Notes under the pieces: generated by a model
Database searches by the model: none
Seen by the model: only the letters and a program-made list of their open reading frames with translations
What the model was told of the DNA's origin: nothing
Program-made: the position numbers and the translations under genes
NCBI RefSeq assembly: GCF_042688525.2
Contig: NZ_JBHWAB010000001.1
Location: 930,001-994,000 of the forward strand
Length of the DNA stretch: 64,000 bases
Source: Haloimpatiens sp042688525
GTDB taxonomy: Bacteria; Bacillota; Clostridia; Clostridiales; Clostridiaceae
Direction of reading: 5' to 3'
Shown: piece by piece, positions 45,501-53,600 of the stretch
How the letters are laid out: each line of letters opens with the position of its first letter
Numbering within the stretch: position 1 is the first letter of the stretch

Positions 45501-46811
45501 GAGAAGAGAATAATTTTTACAAAAGAAATGAGAGAAAAACATACAATTTTAGCCCCACAAATGTCTCCTATACATTTTCAATTTTTACAAGAAGCACTTA
45601 GAGCTGGTGGATACAATTTAGAAATACTACCTGCAGTAGATAGTGGTGCTATAGAAGAAGGGCTTAAGTATGTTAATAATGATGCATGTTATCCATCAAT
45701 TATAGTCATTGGACAAATAATAAAAGCATTAAAAAGTGGAAAATATGATGTAGAAAACACATCAGTAATGATAACTCAAACAGGTGGTGGCTGTAGAGCT
45801 ACAAATTATATAGGATTTTTGAGAAAAGCATTAAAGGATGCAGGATTTAATAAGGTTCCAGTTATATCGCTAAATGCTGTAGGACTTGAGAAAAACCCTG
45901 GATTTAAACCAAATTTAGCTTTAGTAAAAAGAGCTATGTTAGCTCTTGTGTATGGAGACATACTTATGAGAGTATTATATAAAGTAAGACCATATGAAAA
46001 AATAAAAGGGAGTGCCAATGAGTTATATGATAGATGGGTTAAAAAGTGTAAAGAATCTGTCAAAAGTGGTGATGCTAGTACGTTCAATAAATATGTTTAT
46101 GAAATAGTTAATGATTTTGACAATTTAGAAATAAGGGATGTAAAGAAACCTAAAGTTGGGTTGGTTGGAGAAATTTTAGTTAAATTTCACCCAACGGCAA
46201 ACAACAATATTGTAGATATAATAGAAAAAGAAGGTGCAGAGGCAGTAATGCCTGATTTAACTGATTTTTGTTTATACTGTGCTTATGATCATGAGTTTAA
46301 ACGTAAATATTTATCAGGAAGTAGAATGTCAGAGTTATTTGGAAGTATAGCAATAAAATATATTGAACATTATAGAAAGCATATGAAAAAAGCACTTGAA
46401 CAAAGTAAGAGATTTGAAGCACCAAAAACCATACAGCGATTAGCAGAAGGGGCATCACCTATCCTTTCAATAGGAAACCAAACAGGTGAAGGTTGGTTTT
46501 TAACAGCAGAAATGGTTGAACTTATTGAAAGTGGAGTTAAAAATATAGTTTGTATGCAGCCATTTGCGTGTTTACCAAATCACGTAACTGGAAAAGGGAT
46601 GATTAAAGAACTTAAGAGAAGATATAAGAATGCTAATATTGTAGCTGTAGACTATGACCCAGGTGCTAGTGAAGTTAATCAATTAAATAGAATTAAGCTT
46701 ATGCTTTCAAGTGCTTTTAAAAATTTAAAAAAAGAACAAGAGGCTGGCGAAGAAATATTTCATGCAAAACAAGAAGTAGCTGCAAGCAGTTTGAAAACAA
46801 AGCAGAAGTAA
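42510..46811 (+). CDS. Giant 2-hydroxyacyl-CoA dehydratase activase-type fusion protein, copy 1
   Basis: 1433 aa. Residues 1-265 and 320-590 are two BadF/HgdC-type ATPase domains (LGLDVGSTTVKLVIL; FLGIDAGSTTTKAALI). Both keep the cluster-type motifs AGGTGAFIDQMA/ARCGVFAKTDIQPL and EACSSGCGSFIE/SRCTVFMNSRVKQA. A Cys cluster RRCGGCGNNCLL follows near residue 610. Next is a DUF2229 part (GIPRVLNIYENYPFWFTFLT, ESACYPAKITHGH) and a C-terminal HgdB-like part (CYPSIIVIGQ, FACLPNHVTGKGM). Stand-alone activases drive electrons with ATP into an Fe-S dehydratase; this fusion is conserved in clostridia, but its substrate is not known. The GTG at 42504 lies in the ribosome binding site, so ATG at 42510 is used. 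Compared with copy 2 it has a 26-residue C-terminal tail. Confidence 0.88.
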   Translation: MKNLLHLGLDVGSTTVKLVILNVKDKIIYSKYQRHYSDIKKTIIKTVNEAYDKFKKQKITIMVTGSGGLGVSKWLNIPFIQEVVASTNTVEKCIPKTDVAIELGGEDAKITYFNQGIEQRMNGTCAGGTGAFIDQMASLLQTDAKGLNELASKHKIIYPIAARCGVFAKTDIQPLLNEGAAKEDIAASVLQAVVNQTISGLACGRPIRGNVAFLGGPLYFLSELRQRFIETLKLTEDQVIFPEQSQLFVALGAALSSKEETSILAEDLMEKLNTIQDVQEHEVPRLRSLFIDDNELKEFRKRHNKAVVKRREINTYKGKSFLGIDAGSTTTKAALINEDGELLYSYYGSNKGNPLACSIKILKDLYSKLPKDVKICNSAVTGYGEGLIKAGLKVDIGEIETIAHYKAAEFFLPGVDFILDIGGQDMKCLKVKDGVIDSIMLNEACSSGCGSFIETFAHSLNMSVQDFAKEALRAEHPVDLGSRCTVFMNSRVKQAQKEGATVGDISAGLSYSVIKNALQKVIKIRNPKEMGKKIIVQGGTFYNDAVLRSFEFISGRDAIRPDIAGIMGAFGAALICKERYEDGYETTLLQNNELESFSSETTMRRCGGCGNNCLLTINKFSDGREFISGNRCERGAGRSKKKENVPNLFEYKYKRTFAYAPLKKEEAMRGVIGIPRVLNIYENYPFWFTFLTQLGFRVELSARSSKKVYELGIETIPSESACYPAKITHGHIMNLINRGIKNIFYPCVPFERKEQEGADNHYNCPIVTSYPEVIKNNMDIIKEKGINFMNPFFSLQDKKKLEKRLYEEFKKFNVTKSEVKNALDKAWQERENVKNDIRKKGEEVLKYLDQNDKKGIVLAGRPYHIDPEINHGIPNLITEYGIAVLTEDSVAHLGKIQRPLRIVDQWVYHSRLYAAASFVATQKNIELIQLNSFGCGLDAVTTDQVQEILNNYGKIYTVLKIDEGNNLGAARIRVRSLKAAMEERDRNGFKPEKQNEPEKRIIFTKEMREKHTILAPQMSPIHFQFLQEALRAGGYNLEILPAVDSGAIEEGLKYVNNDACYPSIIVIGQIIKALKSGKYDVENTSVMITQTGGGCRATNYIGFLRKALKDAGFNKVPVISLNAVGLEKNPGFKPNLALVKRAMLALVYGDILMRVLYKVRPYEKIKGSANELYDRWVKKCKESVKSGDASTFNKYVYEIVNDFDNLEIRDVKKPKVGLVGEILVKFHPTANNNIVDIIEKEGAEAVMPDLTDFCLYCAYDHEFKRKYLSGSRMSELFGSIAIKYIEHYRKHMKKALEQSKRFEAPKTIQRLAEGASPILSIGNQTGEGWFLTAEMVELIESGVKNIVCMQPFACLPNHVTGKGMIKELKRRYKNANIVAVDYDPGASEVNQLNRIKLMLSSAFKNLKKEQEAGEEIFHAKQEVAASSLKTKQK

Positions 46812-46828
46812 AATAAAAAGTATAGAAT

Positions 46829-47040
46829 TCAACTTTCGCGGACGAAAAATAGCCGCTGCGGGAAATGATATCTTGCTTAGAAACCTTTCACTTCAGTAAC
46901 AAGTTCTAAGCTTTACTCATATTGAAAAAATGACTTTTTTCAAATTCGTAAAGCTAAGAACTTGTAAACTTTGTTCAAATGTTTCTTACGCAAGATATCA
47001 TTTCCCTTCGCTAAGCAGTATTTTTTTACTGTGAAAATTG
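46829..47040 (+). repeat. Family A element, copy 12, with 10-bp direct repeats
   Basis: 212 bp. tcaactttcgcggacg to actgtgaaaattg; half of the core-1 hairpin is deleted. AGTATAGAAT flanks it at 46819-46828 and 47041-47050. The right duplicate is also the left edge of a family C element, so copy 12 appears to have inserted at the border of that element. Confidence 0.9.
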
Positions 47041-47049
47041 AGTATAGAA

Positions 47050-47190
47050 TAAAAAGTATAAAGTAAAAAGTTTAAAGTACAAATAAGGAAGATTTTCAAA
47101 AGCAAGCTTTTGAAAATCCATTAGTTAAAGTTTTTCTGTAAGAAAAACATCCTTATTTGTACTTTGTTCTTTATACTTTATACTTTTTTT
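47050..47190 (-). repeat. Family C palindromic repeat, inverted, between convergent genes
   Basis: taaaaagtataaagtaaaaag and ctttatactttatacttttt ends; here the gattttcaaaagc/gcttttgaaaatc hairpin comes first and the gtttttctgtaagaaaaac hairpin second, the reverse of the other copies. The right end is 17 bp from the stop of the minus-strand binding-protein gene. Confidence 0.82.
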
Positions 47191-47206
47191 AAAGTTCTTT
47201 ATATTT

Positions 47207-48226
47207 TTATTTAAGTTCTTTAGTTATTTTTTCACTAAATTCATTAGTAACGATTTTATCAAAAGGAGGTCTTTCAGGGATTAATTCAGGTTTGTAAGAT
47301 TGTATTATATCCATTAATCGGGTCAAGCCTTCTTCTTTCATGATTGGTTCAGTTGCATATGCATTTATGGACTTATAATTCTTAATTACAGTTTCTAAAA
47401 CTTTTTCGTCACTACCAGGGAAGAATTTTTTTATGGATTTAGCAACTTTTTTATCACTGTGATTCTTTACCCAAATTTGACCTTTATGAATTGCTCGGGT
47501 AAATTTTTCAATTATATCTTTATGGCTTTTCATGTAGGATTGAGTTGAAAAGTAACAAGTATAAGGTATAGTTCCGGCATTTTCCCCTATAGATGATACT
47601 ATATATCCAGAATTATCTTGTTCTAGTAAACTAGCTGTTGGCTCAAATAATGCTACATAATCTCCAGTACCAGCTTTAAAAGCACCTGCCGTAGCTGTAA
47701 AAGCTAGATTTGTAATAAGCTTTACATCTTTATTAGGCTGTAGGCCATGATTTTTAAGTACATATTCTAAAGACATTTCAGGCATTCCACCAGGTCTTCC
47801 TCCTATTATTGTCTTACCTTTTAATGATTCCCATTTAAAATCTGCTTCTTCTTTTCTTCCTACAAGGAATGAACCATCAGTTTGTGTCAATTGAGCAAAC
47901 AATACAGGATAATCTTCTTTCTTCTGATTATATATATAGATAACTTGTTCAGGACCACAAAAGCCTATATCTGCACTGCCACTTAAAACTTGCTGCATGG
48001 TTTTATCAGCACCCTGCCCAGTGGAAAGATCTATTTCTATACCTTCTTCCGCAAAGAAACCTTCATTTATGGCTACATACATAGGAGCATAAAATACAGA
48101 ACGAACTACTTCATTTAATCTTACTTTTGTTAAGTTTTTATTAGTTTTATTACAGCCAATGAAACATGTACAAGCTAATAAACAAATGAGTGAAAAGATG
48201 AGTGTTTTAGAAAAGATTTTTTTCAT
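47207..48226 (-). CDS. ABC substrate-binding lipoprotein, NMT1/SsuA-like
   Basis: 339 aa. Signal peptide with lipobox CFIGC (Cys25), then the NMT1/THI5 periplasmic-binding fold: VFYAPMYVAINEGFFAEEGI, GSADIGFCGPEQVIYIYNQ and LKGKTIIGGRPGGMPEMSLE. Such proteins feed thiamine-precursor, sulfonate or nitrate importers. No permease or ATPase adjoins it. The matching pair is on the same strand at 40.3-41.9 kb, beyond the giant activase and a small membrane-protein gene, so an ancestral three-gene operon may have been split. GGAGGTAAC precedes the ATG. Confidence 0.88.
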   Translation of the reverse strand: MKKIFSKTLIFSLICLLACTCFIGCNKTNKNLTKVRLNEVVRSVFYAPMYVAINEGFFAEEGIEIDLSTGQGADKTMQQVLSGSADIGFCGPEQVIYIYNQKKEDYPVLFAQLTQTDGSFLVGRKEEADFKWESLKGKTIIGGRPGGMPEMSLEYVLKNHGLQPNKDVKLITNLAFTATAGAFKAGTGDYVALFEPTASLLEQDNSGYIVSSIGENAGTIPYTCYFSTQSYMKSHKDIIEKFTRAIHKGQIWVKNHSDKKVAKSIKKFFPGSDEKVLETVIKNYKSINAYATEPIMKEEGLTRLMDIIQSYKPELIPERPPFDKIVTNEFSEKITKELK

Positions 48227-48416
48227 CGTTACCTCCGATAAATAGATTATTATGATTTATAGTATGAAACAAGCCTTTATTATGTGATGAGTTTAGATAG
48301 ATGGAGCGACAATTACATAAAATACAAAATATCACATAAATAGAAAAATAATTATAAAATATGATATAATAAAATGGTAAATAAATAGGGTTTAACTAGA
48401 AAGGGGATTGTAAAGT

Positions 48417-50111
48417 ATGAAATTTGCAGATTTTAAATATGAGAGAGTAGATATAAAAGATATTCAGCGGAGAATTCATGAATTAATAAACAAATTCGAT
48501 GAATCTAATTCTTTTGATCAGCAGTGTTCAATAATAAGTGAGATTAATTCTATAAGAAATGAATTTATATCAATGAAAGAACTAAGTGAGTTAAGAAAAC
48601 ATTTAGGGGTAAGTAAAGAATTTTATAGCAAAGAAATGGATTACTATAATGAAGCTGAGCCTATTTTGGAGAAATTAGTTTGTGAATATTATAAAGTTCT
48701 AGATAACTCAAAGTTTAAAGAAATGCTTAGAAAAAAATATGGAGATCAACTATTCAATTTAGCAAATATGAAGATGAAATGTGTTTCTGATACCATAGTA
48801 GAAGAGCTGCAGCAAGAGAACAAATTAGTAACAGAATATGTTAATTTATTTGACTGTCTCAGAAAGAGTTTTGAAGGAGAAGAACTTGGAATATGGGATT
48901 TTGGTCCTTATATAAGTTCTCAAGATAGAAATATGAGAAAGAAAGCATATGAAGCTGAAACGTCATTGTATGAAGAAAATGAAAATAAAATGCAAGAGTT
49001 ATTTGATAGGTTTGTGAAATTAAGACATAAAATGGCTTTAAAAATGGGATATAAGAATTTTGTTGATATGGGATATGCTCGTATGAATAGAATTGGTTAT
49101 GATAAAGATATGATAGCTAAATTTAGAAAACAGGTATTAGATTATGTAGTACCTTTAAATAAAGAACTTATTAAAAAACAATCTAAAAGGCTTGGCATAG
49201 ATAAAATGAAATACTATGATGAACCAATACAATTTTTAAATGGTAATGCTAAGTTAATAGGAGATAATGATTTACTCATAAAGAAAGCATTAAATATGTA
49301 CGAAGAGTTATCGCAAGATACAAAAGAGTTTTTTAATTATGTATATGAAAGGAATCTTTTGGATATAGAGAAGAGAGAAGAGAAAGAGGAAGAGGAATAT
49401 TGTACGTATATACCTAAGTATAAGGCACCATTTATTTATACTGTATGTCATGGGACCATAGATGATTTTAATGAATTTGCCCATGAATCTGGACATGCTT
49501 TCCAAAATTATTTATGTAGAAATTATGAAATACCAGAATACTTAATGGCAACTGAGGATGTAAGTGAAATTCATTCTATGAGTATGGAGTTTTTTACTGA
49601 GCCATGGTTAAAAGACTTTTTCGGTGAAGATGCAGAAAAATATAAGTTTTCACATATGTGTAGTGCACTATTTTTACTAGCATATATTGTTGCAGTTGAT
49701 GAGTTTCAACATTTTGTTTATGAAAAACCTGAGGCAACACCTGAGCAAAGGAATAATTATTGGAGAGAACTTGAAAAGAAGTATCTTCCTTATAGGGATT
49801 ATGAAGATAATGAATTTCTTGATAAAGGGGGATACTGGTTACGTCAATCTCATATTTTCTGGGGACCTTTTTATTATATTGATTATGGATTAGCACAAGT
49901 TGCAGCATTTAATTTTTGGAATAAGGCTAATGAAAATAGAGAACAGGCTTGGAAAGATTATATGAAAGTATGTAAAGCAGGTGGAAGTAAATCTTTTGTA
50001 GATGTTATCAAATTAGGAAATTTGAAAAATCCTTTTAAAGAGGGGAGTATTGAAGAAATTATTACACCTATTAGACAATGGATACTTGACGTTGAAGACA
50101 AAAAAATGTGA
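48417..50111 (+). CDS. pepF: M3-family oligoendopeptidase F
   Basis: A 564-aa cytosolic zinc peptidase that cleaves short peptides. The zinc motif H-E-x-x-H lies in NEFAHESGHAFQNYL near residue 360, with the third ligand Glu in DVSEIHSMSMEFF about 25 residues later. The length and the N-terminal helical half (YERVDIKDIQRRIHELINKF...) match the M3B oligoendopeptidases. AAGGGG precedes the ATG by about nine bases. It has its own terminator. The gene lies between the two near-identical giant activase genes. Confidence 0.92.
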   Translation: MKFADFKYERVDIKDIQRRIHELINKFDESNSFDQQCSIISEINSIRNEFISMKELSELRKHLGVSKEFYSKEMDYYNEAEPILEKLVCEYYKVLDNSKFKEMLRKKYGDQLFNLANMKMKCVSDTIVEELQQENKLVTEYVNLFDCLRKSFEGEELGIWDFGPYISSQDRNMRKKAYEAETSLYEENENKMQELFDRFVKLRHKMALKMGYKNFVDMGYARMNRIGYDKDMIAKFRKQVLDYVVPLNKELIKKQSKRLGIDKMKYYDEPIQFLNGNAKLIGDNDLLIKKALNMYEELSQDTKEFFNYVYERNLLDIEKREEKEEEEYCTYIPKYKAPFIYTVCHGTIDDFNEFAHESGHAFQNYLCRNYEIPEYLMATEDVSEIHSMSMEFFTEPWLKDFFGEDAEKYKFSHMCSALFLLAYIVAVDEFQHFVYEKPEATPEQRNNYWRELEKKYLPYRDYEDNEFLDKGGYWLRQSHIFWGPFYYIDYGLAQVAAFNFWNKANENREQAWKDYMKVCKAGGSKSFVDVIKLGNLKNPFKEGSIEEIITPIRQWILDVEDKKM

Positions 50112-50119
50112 ATTTAAGA

Positions 50120-50152
50120 GAAAGCTCGGCAGATTATGCTGGGCTTTTTTTA
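50120..50152 (+). terminator. Intrinsic terminator after pepF
   Basis: aaagctcggca and tgctgggcttt form the stem around gatta, followed by ttttta. Confidence 0.88.
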
Positions 50153-50244
50153 TGTCTAAATATAGATTTGAGAATTCATCTTTAATAAAAATGAATTTAA
50201 TAGTATAAATTATTAGTTTTTGAGCAATAATAATTTAATGGTAA

Positions 50245-50500
50245 CTCAACTTTCTAAGTAAAGAAATATTGTCTAGCGAAGGGAAATGATATATTGCGTA
50301 AGAAACATTTGAACAAAGTTTACAAGTTCTTAGCTTTACGAATTTGAAAAAAGTTATTTTTAAATTGTTAATTCCCACGGAATATTAATTTAAAAATCTT
50401 TTTTCAATATGAGTAAAGCTTAGAACTTGTTACTGAAGTGAAAGGTTTCTGAGCAAGATATCATTTCCTGCAGCAGCTATTTTGGTCTCTGAAAGTTGAA
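50245..50500 (-). repeat. Family A element, copy 13, inverted, with 7-bp direct repeats
   Basis: Full length with core 1 (attcccacggaat) but reversed relative to most copies: left end carries gtctagcgaagggaaatgat. ATGGTAA flanks both sides (50238-50244 and 50501-50507). Confidence 0.92.
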
Positions 50501-50660
50501 ATGGTAATTAAATAAGAAAATATTAATGTGGTATTAAGAAAATATTAAAAGAATATTGAACTTTATTTTAAGGTTTCAATAATAAAATAAATCCATAAAG
50601 AGTCAATAAACATTGTTTTTATGTATAAATATGAAAATTAGTATAATGGAGAAGGTGACT

Positions 50661-53600
50661 ATGAAGAATTTATTACATTTAGGATTGGATGTAGGATCCA
50701 CTACAGTAAAATTAGTAATTTTAAATGCACAAGATAAAATTATTTACAGTAATTATCAAAGACATTATTCAGATATAAAAAAAACCATAGTGAAGATTAT
50801 TAAAGAAGCTTATGATAAATTTAGAGACAGCAGCATTACAATAATGGTTACAGGTTCAGGAGGACTAGGAGTATCTAAGTGGCTTAATATACCTTTTATA
50901 CAAGAAGTAGTAGCAAGTACAAATACTGTAGAAAAGTGTATACCAAAAACAGACGTAGCTATAGAACTTGGAGGAGAAGATGCTAAGATAACATATTTTA
51001 ATCAGGGCATAGAACAAAGAATGAATGGAACTTGTGCAGGTGGAACAGGTGCTTTTATAGATCAGATGGCATCACTACTGCAAACTGACGCGAAAGGTTT
51101 AAATGAATTAGCATCTAAACACAAGATAATTTATCCTATTGCTGCAAGGTGTGGTGTGTTTGCAAAAACAGATATTCAGCCTCTTTTAAATGAGGGAGCT
51201 GCTAAGGAAGATATAGCAGCTTCTGTACTTCAAGCAGTGGTTAATCAAACGATTAGTGGGCTAGCTTGTGGAAGACCGATAAGAGGAAATGTTGCTTTCT
51301 TAGGAGGTCCTCTTTACTTTTTGCCAGAGTTAAGACAGAGATTTATAGAAACTTTAAAGCTTACAGAGGATCAGGTTATTTTTCCAGAGAAATCACAGCT
51401 TTTTGTGGCTTTAGGAGCAGCATTAAGTTCTAAAGAAGAAAAAACAATTAAATCAGAAGAATTGATTGATAGATTAAAGACTATTGAAGGAATACAGGAA
51501 CATGAAGTACCAAGGATGAGACCGCTGTTTTTGAATGAAAAAGAACTTATAGAGTTTCAACAAAGACATGACAAGGCTGTTGTTAAAAGAAGAGATATAA
51601 ATACTTATAAAGGAAAAAGTTTCTTAGGAATAGATGCAGGCTCTACTACAACTAAGGCAGCACTTATAAGTGAAAATGGAGAACTTTTATATTCTTATTA
51701 TGGAAGCAATAAAGGAAATCCATTAGCTTGCTCAATAAAAATATTAAAAGATTTATACAGTAAACTTCCTAAAGACGTTAAAATATGTAATTCTGCAGTT
51801 ACAGGATATGGTGAAGGTCTTATTAAAGCTGGATTAAAGGTGGATATAGGAGAAATAGAAACTATTGCGCACTATAAAGCAGCAGAGTTTTTTTTGCCAG
51901 GAGTAGATTTTATATTGGATATTGGTGGGCAAGATATGAAATGCTTAAAAGTTAAGGATGGAGTAATAGACAGCATAATGCTTAATGAAGCATGTTCATC
52001 AGGATGTGGCTCATTTATAGAGACTTTTGCACATTCACTAAAGATGTCTGTGCAAGATTTTGCAAAAGAAGCACTTATGGCAAAACATCCAGTTGATTTA
52101 GGATCAAGATGCACTGTGTTTATGAATTCTAGAGTAAAACAAGCTCAAAAGGAAGGAGCAACTGTAGGAGATATCTCTGCAGGATTATCATATTCAGTAA
52201 TAAAAAATGCTCTTCAAAAAGTTATAAAAATAAGAAATCCTAAAGAAATGGGTAAAAAGATAATAGTTCAAGGTGGAACATTTTATAATGATGCTGTACT
52301 TAGAAGTTTCGAGTTTATATCTGGAAGAGATGCAATAAGACCAGATATTGCAGGTATAATGGGAGCTTTTGGAGTGGCACTGATTTGTAAAGAAAGGTAT
52401 GAAGAAGGGTATGAAACAACTTTACTTAAAGTGAAAGAGTTAGATCAATTCTCAACACAAACCAGTATGAAAAGATGTGGAGGCTGCAGCAATAATTGTT
52501 TGTTAACCATAAATAAATTTTCAGATGGTAGAGAATTTATATCAGGAAATAGATGTGAAAGAGGTGCAGGAAGAAGTAAAAAGAAAGAAAATGTACCTAA
52601 TTTATTTGAGTATAAATATAAAAGAACTTTTGCATATGCACCACTAAAAAAAGAAGAAGCGATGCGTGGTGTTATAGGAATTCCAAGAGTATTGAATATT
52701 TATGAAAACTATCCATTTTGGTTTACTTTTTTAACACAGTTAGGTTTCAGAGTTGAACTTTCAGCTCGTTCTTCTAAAAAAGTTTATGAATTTGGTATAG
52801 AAACAATACCTTCAGAATCAGCATGTTATCCTGCAAAAATAACACATGGACATATTATGAATTTAATAAACAGAGGTATAAAGACAATATTTTATCCATG
52901 TGTGCCATTTGAAAGTAAAGAACAAGAAGGGGCGGATAATTACTACAACTGCCCAATAGTAACTTCTTATTCTGAAGTTATAAAAAATAATATGGATATT
53001 ATAAAAGAAAAGGGTATTAATTTTATGAATCCTTTCTTTTCACTTCAAGATAAGAAGAAGCTTGAGAAGAGACTTTATGAAGAATTTAAAAAGTTTAATG
53101 TTACAAAATTAGAAGTGAAAAATGCGTTAGATGAAGCATGTAAAGAAAGAGAAAATGTTAAGAATGATATAAGACAAAAGGGTGAAGAAGTTTTAAAATA
53201 TCTTGATCAAAATGGTAAAAAAGGAATAGTTTTAGCTGGTAGGCCATATCATATTGATCCGGAAATAAATCATGGTATACCAAATTTAATAACTGAATAT
53301 GGTATAGCTGTTTTAACAGAAGATTCAGTAGCTCATTTAGGAAAAGTTGAAAGACCTCTTAGAGTAGTAGATCAGTGGGCTTATCAATCAAGATTGTATG
53401 CAGCAGCTAGCTTTGTTGCAACCCAAAAAAATTTGGAACTTATTCAGTTTAATTCTTTTGGATGTGGAATAGATGCAATAACTACAGATCAAGCTCAAGA
53501 AATACTAAATAATTATGGCAAGATATATACAGTATTAAAGATTGATGAAGGTAATAATTTGGGAGCCGCTAGAATACGTATACGTTCTTTAAAAGCAGCT

